Shown: positions 18,601-27,010, numbered from the stretch's first letter. The stretch: 64,000 nucleotides of DNA from Pseudolabrys sp035718275 (GCA_035718275.1 DASTHI010000026.1:186001-250000), one strand, 5' to 3'. The notes: generated by a model from the letters alone, not told the origin. Numbers and translations are program-made.

Positions 18601-18945
18601 TCAAGGGCAGTAGATGGACTTGAGCACGCCGAGAAGGCGACCTGCATTCGGATTAGCGATCCGGTAGAAAATGGTCTGCGCTTCGCGCCGCGTAGCGAGG
18701 AGACCGTCCTCGCGCATCTTTGCGAGATGCTGGGAAAGGGCGGACTGGCTTAAACCCACGGCGTCTACGAGTTGGCCTACGGACAACTCGCCCGCTACGA
18801 CCAACTGGCAAAGGATCAGCAGCCGCTTTTCATTGGCAACCAGTTTGAGCAGGGCGGTAGCTTCGCCAGCCTTGCGCTCTAGTTCCTTGATGCCAATATC
18901 GGACGCAGATTTAGATCGTCGCGCCGCTTGAACAACCACAGGCAT
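18601..18945 (-). CDS. bigR: ArsR-family sulfide/persulfide-responsive repressor (BigR/SqrR type)
   Basis: Winged-helix repressor of 114 aa. The helix-turn-helix is around residues 53-78 (SVGQLVDAVGLSQSALSQHL). The two cysteines diagnostic of BigR/SqrR are in the expected places, C46 in LILCQL and C113 next to the C-terminus. In known members they form a polysulfide or disulfide link on exposure to sulfide, releasing DNA. An AAGGAGG sequence directly abuts the ATG at 18945, so translation may actually begin at the GTG two codons later (18939), which has proper spacing. It is divergent from the Blh gene, with an AT-rich palindromic operator between. The rhodanese and TSUP genes follow in the same operon. 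Confidence 0.92.
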   Translation of the reverse strand: MPVVVQAARRSKSASDIGIKELERKAGEATALLKLVANEKRLLILCQLVVAGELSVGQLVDAVGLSQSALSQHLAKMREDGLLATRREAQTIFYRIANPNAGRLLGVLKSIYCP

Positions 18946-18963
18946 CCTCCTTGAGTGATACTT

Positions 18964-18990
18964 TGCTAAATTAGTATGTGCTAATATATA
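18964..18990. promoter_or_regulatory. Probable BigR operator/promoter between bigR and blh
   Basis: Three half-sites alternate in orientation: TGCTAA at 18964-18969, TTAGTA at 18971-18976 and TGCTAA at 18979-18984. The pair at 18970-18985 forms the near-perfect 16-bp palindrome ATTAGTATGTGCTAAT. A TAATAT/TATATA stretch at 18982-18990 can serve as the -10 of the blh promoter. Repression of both divergent transcripts by BigR is inferred from position and from known autoregulated BigR operons. Confidence 0.7.
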
Positions 18991-19020
18991 GTCAAGGCAG
19001 CAAACTAAGGGAGCGTGGCC

Positions 19021-19896
19021 ATGACCCCTGCTGAAAAGCCCGAGATCAAGGGCTTCTTTGACGAACCGACGAATACCGTCAGTTATCTGGTGTGGGATCC
19101 CACAACAAAAGAGGGCGTGGTGATTGACCCTGTTCTGAATTTCGATCACCGAAGCGGCGAGGCGACCGTTCAATCAGCCGATGCAATTCTGGCTGCGGCA
19201 GATAGTCTCGGCGTCAAGATCAAGCAGGTGCTCGAAACGCATGCTCATGCCGATCACCTGTCGGGGGCACCGTATATCAAAGTGAAAACCGGTGCGAGCG
19301 TTGCGATCGGAGAGCACATCAAGGATGTGCAACGTATTTTTAGGCCGGTATTCAACGCGACGGACGTCTCCGGCGACGGTTCAGAATTTGATCATCTGTT
19401 CAAGGACGGTGAGCATTTCAAGGTCGGCATAATCGACGCTGAGGTGATCTATACTCCCGGGCATACACCGGCCTGTGTCTCCTACAAAATTGGCGATGCT
19501 GTCTTCGTCGGCGATACGATGTTCATGCCCGATTACGGAACGGCGCGCGCCGACTTTCCCGGTGGCGATGCCCGCCAACTTTACCGCTCGATTCAGCGCA
19601 TCCTCTCGCTCCCGAAAGAAACGCGCCTTTTCATGTGTCACGATTATAAGGCACCAGGACGAGATCAATACGCCTGGGAAACGACCGTCGGTGAAGAGAA
19701 AGCGCGGAACGTGCACGTGCACGAGGGCGTGAGCGAGGATGATTTCGTAAAGATGCGAGAGGCGCGCGACGCCACGCTTGCGACGCCCTTGCTGCTGCTG
19801 CCTTCGATCCAAGTCAATATCCGTGCCGGCAAGTTTCCGCCAGCCGACGCAAATGGCGTGCGTTATCTCAAGGTGCCCGTCAAGCTGGCATCTTGA
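19021..19896 (+). CDS. blh: Beta-lactamase-like hydrolase Blh, ETHE1-type persulfide dioxygenase family
   Basis: Metallo-beta-lactamase-fold protein of 291 aa. The iron-binding motif THAHADH gives H74, H76, D78 and H79; further ligands are expected from TPGHTPAC and LFMCHDY. The overall pattern, including the conserved end SIQVNIRAGKFPPADANGVRYLKVPVN-like, matches Blh/ETHE1 enzymes that oxidise glutathione persulfide to sulfite. The ATG at 19021 is chosen over the GTG at 19015 because AGGGAG lies 8-9 nt before it. The gene is divergent from bigR and shares its operator. With rhodanese and TSUP it forms a pathway: persulfide oxidation, sulfur transfer and export. Confidence 0.92.
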   Translation: MTPAEKPEIKGFFDEPTNTVSYLVWDPTTKEGVVIDPVLNFDHRSGEATVQSADAILAAADSLGVKIKQVLETHAHADHLSGAPYIKVKTGASVAIGEHIKDVQRIFRPVFNATDVSGDGSEFDHLFKDGEHFKVGIIDAEVIYTPGHTPACVSYKIGDAVFVGDTMFMPDYGTARADFPGGDARQLYRSIQRILSLPKETRLFMCHDYKAPGRDQYAWETTVGEEKARNVHVHEGVSEDDFVKMREARDATLATPLLLLPSIQVNIRAGKFPPADANGVRYLKVPVKLAS

Positions 19897-19901
19897 CGTG
19901 C

Positions 19902-21713
19902 TTACGTCCAGCTTTTCACCTTGACGTAAGAGCCCGGTGCATCTTCGATCGGTTTGAGTTTCCTGTCGCCGATCTTCCGCGCCGGCACGACTTGCGGCCC
20001 CTGCGACTTCAGCCAATCCAGCCAGTCCGGCCACCAGGACCCGGCGTGCTCGGTTGCGCTCTTCATCCAATCGTCGACATTGTCCCCGACCGGCTTTTTG
20101 CCCGTCCAGTACTGGTATTTCGGTTTCATCGGCGGATTGACAACACCAGCGATGTGCCCTGAACCGGCAAGGACGTATCTCACCGGACCTCCAAAGAACT
20201 GGGACCCATACAGGACAGACTTTGCCGGTGCGATATGATCTTCGCGGGTCGCAAGATTATAGATCGGCACAGTGATTTTGCGCAGATCAAGTTTTACTCC
20301 GCCGATTGTCATCTCGCCCTTACTTAACCTGTTTTCGAGATAGCAATTGCGCAGATAGTAGGAATGGTTCGCAGCCGGCATTCGGGTTGCGTCCGAATTC
20401 CAGTAAAGAATATCGAAGGGCAACGGTTTCTTGCCGCGCAAGTAGTTGTTGACGATATAGGGCCAGATCAACTCGTTGGACCGAAGCATATTGAAGGCAT
20501 TGGCCATTCGCGACGCCTCCAGATAGCCCTGCTCGTTCATATGCTTTTCAAGATGCTTGATGCGATCCTCGTCAACAAACACCATCAGATCGCCGGCATA
20601 GGTGAAATCAACCTGCGCTGCGAACAGCGTCGCCGACCTGACTCGTTTTTGCTTTTTTGCAGCCAAGTAGGCAAGTGTAATGGCGAGCATTGTGCCGCCA
20701 ACGCAATACCCAACGGTGTTGCACTGCTTTTCGCCGGTTGCGGTCTGAATAGCTTCGAGGGCTGCGATGACTCCATCGCGCATATAATCTTCGAAACTCT
20801 TCTGTGCGAGCCGAGCGTCGGGGTTGACCCAGGAAATCACAAAAACCGTTATGCCCTGATCGACACACCACTTTACGAAGGACCGCTCGGCCGTGAGATC
20901 GAGGATATAGAACTTGTTAATCCAGGGTGGCACGATCAGCAGCGGAACTGCCAATACGTTTTCGGTTGTCGCTTCATACTGAATAAGTTGCATCAGTTCA
21001 TTCTGAAAGATGACTTTTCCGGGCGTGGTGGCGAGAGTTTTGCCAACTTCGAAGACCGAAGCATCTGATTGGCGAATTTTGAGCAGCCCGTGGCCAGCCT
21101 TGATATCTTCGGCAAGCATGCGCATGCCTCTGACAAGATTCTCGGCATTTGAAGAGAGTGTTTCGCGAAAGAGCTCGGGATTCGTGAGTACGAAGTTTGA
21201 CGGCGAAATCGCGTTAGCGATCTGCGTGATATAAAATTCAGCCTTTCTCCGAGTATGCGGGTCGAGTTCATCTGCATTCTTGACCAGGCGCTCGACCCAT
21301 TGAACGGTCAAAAGATAGGCTTGTTTTAGAAAGTCGAAAAACTGGTTTTGCGACCAATCGGGGTCCAAAAACCGTTTGTCTTTCGAATCCGGTACGGCAA
21401 CTGGTTGGGCTTGCTCGCCGGCCAGACGGCGTGCTGCCGCCGCCCACAGTTCGAGATATGCGCGCCCGAGGCTCGTCTGCAGTTCGACTGCACGCTGCGG
21501 ATCGGAGGTCCAGTATTCAACGACTCGCAACAGCGTCTTCACCGCATCTGCGATATCAAACGCCAGACCACCCTTTATCTTGCCTTCTTCACGGGGTTTT
21601 AGAAATGCCGAGAGAGCCCTGCCGCTCTCCTCGACCAGGCGGGCAACGTTGCGCGAGAGAACCTCGATATCAATGTCGTCTATCGCAGCAGGCTCTTTTG
21701 CAGGCTTATCCAT
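19902..21713 (-). CDS. phaC: Class I poly(3-hydroxyalkanoate) synthase
   Basis: Polymerises (R)-3-hydroxyacyl-CoA into PHA granules. The 603-aa protein has the class I layout: a variable N-terminal ~110 residues, the helical PhaC N-domain, and an alpha/beta-hydrolase catalytic part. The lipase-like box is GYCVGG with nucleophile Cys337; Asp492 in REDHIAP and His520 in GSGHIAG complete the triad. The spacing resembles the Cupriavidus enzyme. No phaA, phaB or phaZ adjoins; the only other PHA gene in the window is the phasin at 54781-55110. It converges with blh. Confidence 0.96.
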   Translation of the reverse strand: MDKPAKEPAAIDDIDIEVLSRNVARLVEESGRALSAFLKPREEGKIKGGLAFDIADAVKTLLRVVEYWTSDPQRAVELQTSLGRAYLELWAAAARRLAGEQAQPVAVPDSKDKRFLDPDWSQNQFFDFLKQAYLLTVQWVERLVKNADELDPHTRRKAEFYITQIANAISPSNFVLTNPELFRETLSSNAENLVRGMRMLAEDIKAGHGLLKIRQSDASVFEVGKTLATTPGKVIFQNELMQLIQYEATTENVLAVPLLIVPPWINKFYILDLTAERSFVKWCVDQGITVFVISWVNPDARLAQKSFEDYMRDGVIAALEAIQTATGEKQCNTVGYCVGGTMLAITLAYLAAKKQKRVRSATLFAAQVDFTYAGDLMVFVDEDRIKHLEKHMNEQGYLEASRMANAFNMLRSNELIWPYIVNNYLRGKKPLPFDILYWNSDATRMPAANHSYYLRNCYLENRLSKGEMTIGGVKLDLRKITVPIYNLATREDHIAPAKSVLYGSQFFGGPVRYVLAGSGHIAGVVNPPMKPKYQYWTGKKPVGDNVDDWMKSATEHAGSWWPDWLDWLKSQGPQVVPARKIGDRKLKPIEDAPGSYVKVKSWT

Positions 21714-21823
21714 GAGCTTCGGCTCGCCCTAGACACAAGAAGTGGCCAGTGGTGCCCGGCCTCGCAAGCATGAGCTTCGCTCGTGAGGATCATCTTGCTG
21801 CGGCCATAATAGCGTGACTTTGT

Positions 21824-21829
21824 TATAAT
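21824..21829 (+). promoter_or_regulatory. Consensus -10 box (TATAAT) for the lipoprotein/alaC unit
   Basis: A perfect TATAAT lies 32 bp before the lipoprotein ATG. The best -35-like hexamer, TTGCTG at 21795-21800, is too far away (23 bp), so the promoter may rely on an activator or a weak -35. It may start transcription of the lipoprotein-aminotransferase-hom-glpX genes. Confidence 0.4.
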
Positions 21830-21861
21830 TCGTTGAGTCCTAATCGATTTCCGCATTAGAC

Positions 21862-22215
21862 ATGGCGAAGCAGTTGTGGCCTCTATTTTGGGCGACTGCC
21901 GGGCTGGCAGCGCTGCTGGGCGCCTGCTCCCCAGGTGCGATGATTGACCGGCTACCCCCCGATATGGGTCTGCCCGCAGATGCACCAGCGCGGCCGGAGA
22001 CGCCCTACAGCTACCCTGCAGTCCACGACATGCCACCAAACCGGGCCTCGGCCCCTATGACCGAGGAAGATCAGGTGAAACTCGAAAAAGAATTAACCAA
22101 TCTGCGTCAGCGGCAGGAGGGCCAGCAGCCCGCCGGACAAGGTTCTGCTGCGGCGAAAAAGCCTCAAAAGCCGGCGGTATCCGGTCAAACCGATGGCGCC
22201 AAGCCCAACCCATGA
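21862..22215 (+). CDS. Small proline-rich lipoprotein
   Basis: Predicted lipoprotein of 117 aa. The N-terminal hydrophobic segment ends in the lipobox LLGAC, with Cys22 as the lipidated residue, followed by Ser-Pro. The mature chain is Pro-rich, then helical and charged at about residues 66-87 (EEDQVKLEKELTNLRQRQE), and ends in a Lys/Ala/Pro tail. There is no recognised domain. It precedes the aminotransferase-hom-glpX genes on the same strand, with an intrinsic terminator-like hairpin between it and the aminotransferase. Confidence 0.72.
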   Translation: MAKQLWPLFWATAGLAALLGACSPGAMIDRLPPDMGLPADAPARPETPYSYPAVHDMPPNRASAPMTEEDQVKLEKELTNLRQRQEGQQPAGQGSAAAKKPQKPAVSGQTDGAKPNP

Positions 22216-22244
22216 TAAAAGCGCCGCCGGGGCCCACAAGTGTC

Positions 22245-22268
22245 GGCTGGCGGGGCAGCCGGCCTTTT
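22245..22268 (+). terminator. Terminator-like hairpin upstream of the aminotransferase gene
   Basis: GGCTGGC (22245-22251) pairs with GCCGGCC (22258-22264), one G-U pair, loop of six, followed by TTTT at 22265-22268. It ends 14 bp before the aminotransferase ATG. It either terminates the lipoprotein mRNA or attenuates read-through into the biosynthetic genes. Confidence 0.5.
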
Positions 22269-22282
22269 AAGGTGTTGAGCTA

Positions 22283-23500
22283 ATGGATGACTTTTACCGC
22301 ATTCGGCGTCTGCCGCCTTACGTATTCGAGGAGGTGAACAAGGCCAAGGCGGAAGCTCGCAACGCTGGGGCCGACATCATTGATCTTGGCATGGGCAATC
22401 CTGACCTGCCAGCTCCAGCGCATGTCATCGAAAAGCTTAAGGAAACTCTGGGTAAGCCGCGTACAGATCGCTACTCAACCTCACGAGGCATTCTCGGCCT
22501 GCGTCGAGCACAGGCCGCCTACTACGAGCGTCGATTTGGCGTAAAGCTCAATCCCGATACTCAGATCGTCGCGACGCTGGGTTCGAAAGAAGGCTTTGCG
22601 AATGTCGCGCAGGCCATCACTGCTCCAGGTGACGTCGTTCTGGTGCCGAATCCCAGCTATCCGATTCACGCGTTCGGCTTTCTGATGGCAGGAGGAGCCA
22701 TTCGCTCTGTCCCCTCCGAGCCCACTCCCAATTTCTTTCATACGCTTGAGCGAGCGGTCGTACATTCGATTCCGAAACCTACCGCCGTTGTCGTGTGTTA
22801 TCCGGCCAATCCGACCGCTTACGTTGCCACTCTCGATTTTTACAGGGATCTTGTCGCGTTCGCGAAGAAGCATGGGATTCTTATTCTGTCGGATTTGGCC
22901 TATGCGGAAGTCTATTTCGATGGGCATCCGCCTCCCTCACTGCTACAGGTGCCGGGCGCAAATGACATCGCGGTCGAATTCACTTCGATGTCGAAGACGT
23001 TCTCGATGCCCGGCTGGCGCATGGGCTTTGCCGTCGGCAATGAGCGGGTGATTGCGGCATTGTCCCGTGTAAAGTCGTATCTGGATTATGGAGCCTTCAC
23101 GCCGGTCCAGGTCGCCGCGACTGCCGCTCTCAATGGTCCCGAGGATTGCATCAAGGAAATGCGGGAAACCTACAAACGTCGCCGAGACGTGCTTGTGGAA
23201 AGCTTCGGCAGAGCTGGCTGGCCCGTGCCGGCGCCGCGAGCGTCAATGTTCGCCTGGGCATCAATTCCCGAACCATTCCGAAATCTGGGCAGCGTTGAAT
23301 TTTGCAAGCTCCTCGTGGAGAAAGCCGACATCGCAGTATCACCAGGGATCGGTTTTGGTGAATACGGCGAGGGCTTCGTACGAATTGCGCTCGTGGAAAA
23401 TGAGCAGCGTATCCGTCAGGCTGCACGCAATGTCCGACGATTTCTCGAAAATGCGCCGGAACAACTTCACAATGTTGTCCCAATTGCCACGCGGCGTTGA
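22283..23500 (+). CDS. alaC: Class I/II aminotransferase, AlaC-like
   Basis: PLP-dependent aminotransferase of 405 aa from the AlaC/LL-diaminopimelate aminotransferase-like group; AlaC makes alanine from pyruvate and glutamate. The opening FYRIRRLPPYVFEEVNKAKAEARNAGADIIDLGMGNPDLP is characteristic. PLP contacts are NPSYP (~123-127), NPTA (~176-179) and SDLAYAEVYFDG, with the Schiff-base Lys238 in SMSKTFSMPGWRMGFAVG. It lies directly before hom with a 72-bp gap, a rhizobial arrangement that suggests a link with the aspartate-family pathway. The real amino donor and acceptor cannot be read from sequence. Confidence 0.85.
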   Translation: MDDFYRIRRLPPYVFEEVNKAKAEARNAGADIIDLGMGNPDLPAPAHVIEKLKETLGKPRTDRYSTSRGILGLRRAQAAYYERRFGVKLNPDTQIVATLGSKEGFANVAQAITAPGDVVLVPNPSYPIHAFGFLMAGGAIRSVPSEPTPNFFHTLERAVVHSIPKPTAVVVCYPANPTAYVATLDFYRDLVAFAKKHGILILSDLAYAEVYFDGHPPPSLLQVPGANDIAVEFTSMSKTFSMPGWRMGFAVGNERVIAALSRVKSYLDYGAFTPVQVAATAALNGPEDCIKEMRETYKRRRDVLVESFGRAGWPVPAPRASMFAWASIPEPFRNLGSVEFCKLLVEKADIAVSPGIGFGEYGEGFVRIALVENEQRIRQAARNVRRFLENAPEQLHNVVPIATRR

Positions 23501-23572
23501 AGGCGCGCTTGTTGATGCTTCAGGCGCGGGCGCATAATCGCGAAAAACACAAGCTGACATTCGGATAAGCGG

Positions 23573-24889
23573 ATGGGCACTCAAGCGCTAAAATTGGGTG
23601 TCGCCGGACTGGGCACGGTCGGTGCCTCATTGATCAGTCAGATCACGCGGCAGCGCGATGCACTCGCAAGCCGATGCGGCCGGGTCATCGACATCGTCGC
23701 GGTATCTGCCCGTTCGCGGACAAAGGACCGCCATGTCGATCTCAGGAAAATGAAATGGTTCGGCGACCCCGTTGCGCTCGCGCGCGAGCCCGGAATCGAC
23801 GTCTTTGTTGAGCTGATTGGGGGGGCCGGGGATCCGGCGAAAAGTGCGGTCGAGGCGGCGCTGGTCTCGGGAAAATCAGTCGTGACTGCAAACAAGGCGC
23901 TACTTGCAAAACATGGCTTCAGGCTGGCGGCTCTGGCTGAACGCAATCACCTGGCGCTGAATTTCGAGGCAGCCGTGGGCGGCGCCATACCGATTATCAA
24001 GACGCTGCGCGAAGGATTGGCAGGAAATTCCTTCGAGCGCATCTACGGGATTCTCAACGGCACTTGTAATTATATCCTGACCCGGATGGAACAGGATAAA
24101 TTGTCGTTTGCGACCTGCCTGAACGAGGCGCAGCGGTTAGGTTATGCGGAGGCCGATCCTACTTTCGATATCGAAGGACATGATACGGCGCAAAAATTGG
24201 CGATTCTGGCGAGTCTCGCATTCGGCACAAAAATCGATCAGGGTGCGATCTATGTGGAAGGCATCTCGTCCATCACGCCGGCTGATCTTTCTGCGGCGGA
24301 TGAACTCGGCTATCGGGTAAAGCTGCTGGGCGTGGCCGTAAAGACGCCGCAAGGGATCGAGCAGCGCGTCCACCCGACAATGGTGCCAAAAGATTCGGCG
24401 ATAGCTCAAGTGATGGATGTTACAAACGCTGTGACCATCGATGCCTCGGGCATCAGGCCCCTGACCCTTGTGGGCCCGGGAGCCGGCGGTGCCGCAACAG
24501 CTTCAGCGGTACTTACAGATATCGGCGATATCGCAAGAGGCGTACGCACGGCACCATTCGGGCGGCCGACCGCACGCCTGCAAATAGTCCGCAAGGCCCC
24601 CATGCAGCGGCATGAGGGCGGCTACTATATCCGTCTTGTCGCCCGTGACCGGCCTGGCACTGCTGCAGCAATTGCCACACGGCTTGCAGAGCAGGGTATA
24701 TCACTGGAGTCCATTGTGCAGCGCCATGACGCCACGCACCTCGGTCATGATAGCAAGGCGGGGTCCGTCCCCGTTATCCTCATTACCTATGCGACGAGCG
24801 AGGACGCGGTTCGCAAGGCACTTGCAGCCGTGGGCCGCGATAGGGTGATCTCAGGTCGACCGCAAGTCATTAGGATCGAAAAGAACTGA
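23573..24889 (+). CDS. hom: Homoserine dehydrogenase
   Basis: Reduces aspartate semialdehyde to homoserine, feeding threonine and methionine. The 438-aa product has the NAD(P) motif GLGTVG at residues 12-17, then VTANKALLAKHG and the catalytic region GGAIPIIKTLREGLAGN with ILNGTCNYILTRM. Residues ~355-435 are a C-terminal ACT domain (YYIRLVARDRPGTAAAIATRL), implying feedback control by an amino acid, usually threonine. It has no aspartokinase fusion. It stands between the aminotransferase and glpX (36 bp gap), consistent with one operon. Confidence 0.95.
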   Translation: MGTQALKLGVAGLGTVGASLISQITRQRDALASRCGRVIDIVAVSARSRTKDRHVDLRKMKWFGDPVALAREPGIDVFVELIGGAGDPAKSAVEAALVSGKSVVTANKALLAKHGFRLAALAERNHLALNFEAAVGGAIPIIKTLREGLAGNSFERIYGILNGTCNYILTRMEQDKLSFATCLNEAQRLGYAEADPTFDIEGHDTAQKLAILASLAFGTKIDQGAIYVEGISSITPADLSAADELGYRVKLLGVAVKTPQGIEQRVHPTMVPKDSAIAQVMDVTNAVTIDASGIRPLTLVGPGAGGAATASAVLTDIGDIARGVRTAPFGRPTARLQIVRKAPMQRHEGGYYIRLVARDRPGTAAAIATRLAEQGISLESIVQRHDATHLGHDSKAGSVPVILITYATSEDAVRKALAAVGRDRVISGRPQVIRIEKN

Positions 24890-24924
24890 TCGGCTGGCCG
24901 GAATTTCTGTGAGGGAGCGTGAAA

Positions 24925-25917
24925 ATGTCGAGTATCACCGTCCATGCGGACCTGGTGCTGGAACGCATCCTCAGTCTTGAGATCGTACGCGTGACCGAAC
25001 GCGCCGCAGTATCGTCTGCTCGTTTGCGCGGTCACGGAAAGGACAAGGCATCGGATCAGGCGGCCGTCGATGCGATGCGCCGTGAGCTGAACAAGTTGCC
25101 TATCGACGGCACTGTGGTGATCGGAGAGGGTGAAATGGACGAAGCGCCGATGCTGTTCATCGGCGAAAAAGTAGGCACCAAAGCCGGGCCAAAGGTCGAC
25201 ATCGCCGTGGATCCCCTGGAAGGAACCACGCTTTGTGCAAAGAACATGCCTGGCGCGATTGCAACTTTGGCCATGGCCGACGCGGGAACGCTGCTGCACG
25301 CACCTGACTGTTATATGGACAAGATCGCAATCGGCCCGGGATATCCTCGGGGCACGATCGACCTCGATGCGGCGCCCGAGGACAACATTCACTCGCTTGC
25401 AAAAGCCAAGGGTGTAAAGCCTTCCGAAATTACTGCGATACTCCTTGATCGGCCCCGCCATGCCGACATTATTGCAGCCGTGCGCAAGACCGGCGCGGCA
25501 GTTACTCTGATCAGCGATGGCGACGTTGCTGGGGTGATCCATTGCGCCGAACCAAAGACAGGGATCGACATTTATCTCGGGATCGGCGGTGCTCCGGAAG
25601 GAGTACTGGCTGCCGCTGCCCTTCGCTGCATCGGCGGGCAAATGCAAACTCGTTTGATCATTGATACGGAAGAATTGCGCGAACGCACCCTGAAGATGGG
25701 CATCAAGGATCCGCGAAAGAAGTATCAGATTGAAGACATGGTTAGAGGTGATTGCCTGTTTTCCGCTACCGGCGTCACGAGTGGTGCTATGCTCAGCGGC
25801 GTCAAATTCGGGAAAGATGTCATCGAGACGGAAACCGTCGTAATGCGTTCCGTGACGGGTACCGTGCGCCGCGTCCTGGCGGAACACAGACAATTTGAAA
25901 AATTTCATCTCGACTGA
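24925..25917 (+). CDS. glpX: Class II fructose-1,6-bisphosphatase
   Basis: Gluconeogenic/Calvin-cycle phosphatase hydrolysing fructose 1,6-bisphosphate (some members also act on sedoheptulose 1,7-bisphosphate). At 330 aa it carries the GlpX metal-binding motifs GEGEMDEAPMLFIGE (~67-81) and VDIAVDPLEGTTLCAKN (~90-106), then GCIG-like stretches and GAPEGVLAAAALRCIGGQMQ. The ATG at 24925 is preferred over the GTG at 24919, because GGGAG sits at the right distance. Downstream is a MetE-like gene instead of recJ directly. Confidence 0.94.
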   Translation: MSSITVHADLVLERILSLEIVRVTERAAVSSARLRGHGKDKASDQAAVDAMRRELNKLPIDGTVVIGEGEMDEAPMLFIGEKVGTKAGPKVDIAVDPLEGTTLCAKNMPGAIATLAMADAGTLLHAPDCYMDKIAIGPGYPRGTIDLDAAPEDNIHSLAKAKGVKPSEITAILLDRPRHADIIAAVRKTGAAVTLISDGDVAGVIHCAEPKTGIDIYLGIGGAPEGVLAAAALRCIGGQMQTRLIIDTEELRERTLKMGIKDPRKKYQIEDMVRGDCLFSATGVTSGAMLSGVKFGKDVIETETVVMRSVTGTVRRVLAEHRQFEKFHLD

Positions 25918-25925
25918 CGCGAGCC

Positions 25926-25946
25926 GTCACATGGGATTTATGTGAC
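25926..25946 (+). terminator. Hairpin after glpX
   Basis: GTCACAT (25926-25932) and ATGTGAC (25940-25946) form a perfect 7-bp stem with a 7-nt loop just after the glpX stop. There is no T-run, so it is a weak terminator or mRNA-end structure. Confidence 0.35.
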
Positions 25947-25978
25947 TCGGGATCACGCGCGCGAGGGTGATCGCTTCA

Positions 25979-27010
25979 ATGCGTCATGTTCATCTCGTCG
26001 GGAGTGTGCCGCTTACCGATTGCCGCGAAGTATTCAGTACCGTAAGCGCCGCATTGGGCCCGTATTTGAATCGCATTCCCGATGGCGAAACAGGCAATCG
26101 CTCTGACTGGATCACTTGGCTGGAGCCTGCGTTTTCCGACAATCCAGCATTCGAAAGATCGGACGAGTTGTTTCGCATTCACGCGACAGGCACGGCCCGT
26201 CTCCGCTACAGGCTTAGACCGGGCCTGAATGCGTCGGAGGTGCGGTTCAAGAACCTGTTTTACGCCGATGTTGCTAAAGAGTCCTTCCGTGAATTCGTAT
26301 CCCTCAAGCGGAGCGGCATCATCGCGCAACGCGTTAAATTCCAGATCGATGTCGTGCCGGCACATTCAGTGATTTGGCTGTTTCTGCAGGATGAGTTTCA
26401 TCACGCAGTTGATCCCATCTACAATAACGCGCTCAAAGGCGAGGTGGACAAGATCGCTGCCGCGCTTCCACACGATCAGATTGCGATACAGTTCGATGTC
26501 GCTTCGGCAGTCTTTGCACGCCTCCAGCGCAACGAGCCGAACGCCTATGGCGCCAACAAAGAGGAAATGCTGGACCGGTTCGCGGGTATCCTCGTTTCCT
26601 TGGCCCAGTGCGTCCCTGTCGGGATCGAACTCCTGTTCCATTTTTGCTATGGGGACAGCAATCACAAACATGTCGTTGAACCGATCGATATGGGCGACAT
26701 GGTCGCGCTCGCGAACCGTCTCTCGGTTCAGGTCGAGCGCCCCATACACCTTATTCACATGCCCGTGCCGCGTGATCGCGATGATGATGCTTATTTTGCC
26801 GCGCTCGCGAATTTACGCCTGAAGCCGGAGACCGAGCTTTGCCTTGGTCTTGTGCATTACACGGACGGAGTGGCCGGTACGCGGCGACGCATGGTGACCG
26901 CTGGCCGACATGTGGAAAACTTTTCTGTGGCTACGGAATGCGGTTTTGGCAGGCGCGATCCGGCCACCATCCCCCAATTGCTCCGCATCCACGCTGAAGT
27001 GGCTGCTTGA
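25979..27010 (+). CDS. MetE/UROD-like protein of unknown function
   Basis: Protein of 343 aa resembling the C-terminal catalytic barrel of cobalamin-independent methionine synthase (UROD/MetE superfamily). The opening HLVGSVPL and PDGETGNRSDW, the central FCYGDSNHKHVVEP with several His, and the late ATECGFGRRDP fit the barrel, where His, Glu and Cys bind zinc. The MetE N-terminal half is absent, so it is not a full methionine synthase; annotated relatives are uncharacterised. The ATG at 25979 follows GAGGGTG at a good distance. It separates glpX from recJ. Nearby hom makes the methionine precursor, so a sulfur-amino-acid role is possible but only inferred. Confidence 0.65.
   Translation: MRHVHLVGSVPLTDCREVFSTVSAALGPYLNRIPDGETGNRSDWITWLEPAFSDNPAFERSDELFRIHATGTARLRYRLRPGLNASEVRFKNLFYADVAKESFREFVSLKRSGIIAQRVKFQIDVVPAHSVIWLFLQDEFHHAVDPIYNNALKGEVDKIAAALPHDQIAIQFDVASAVFARLQRNEPNAYGANKEEMLDRFAGILVSLAQCVPVGIELLFHFCYGDSNHKHVVEPIDMGDMVALANRLSVQVERPIHLIHMPVPRDRDDDAYFAALANLRLKPETELCLGLVHYTDGVAGTRRRMVTAGRHVENFSVATECGFGRRDPATIPQLLRIHAEVAA

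Noticed and set aside
20364..21068. 234-codon plus-strand frame opposite phaC
   Set aside because: Antisense shadow of the PHA synthase with no ribosome site or known motif.
24787..25908. 373-codon minus-strand frame opposite glpX
   Set aside because: The plus-strand GlpX is unmistakable, and the antisense translation has an odd His/Arg/Gln-rich composition typical of shadows.
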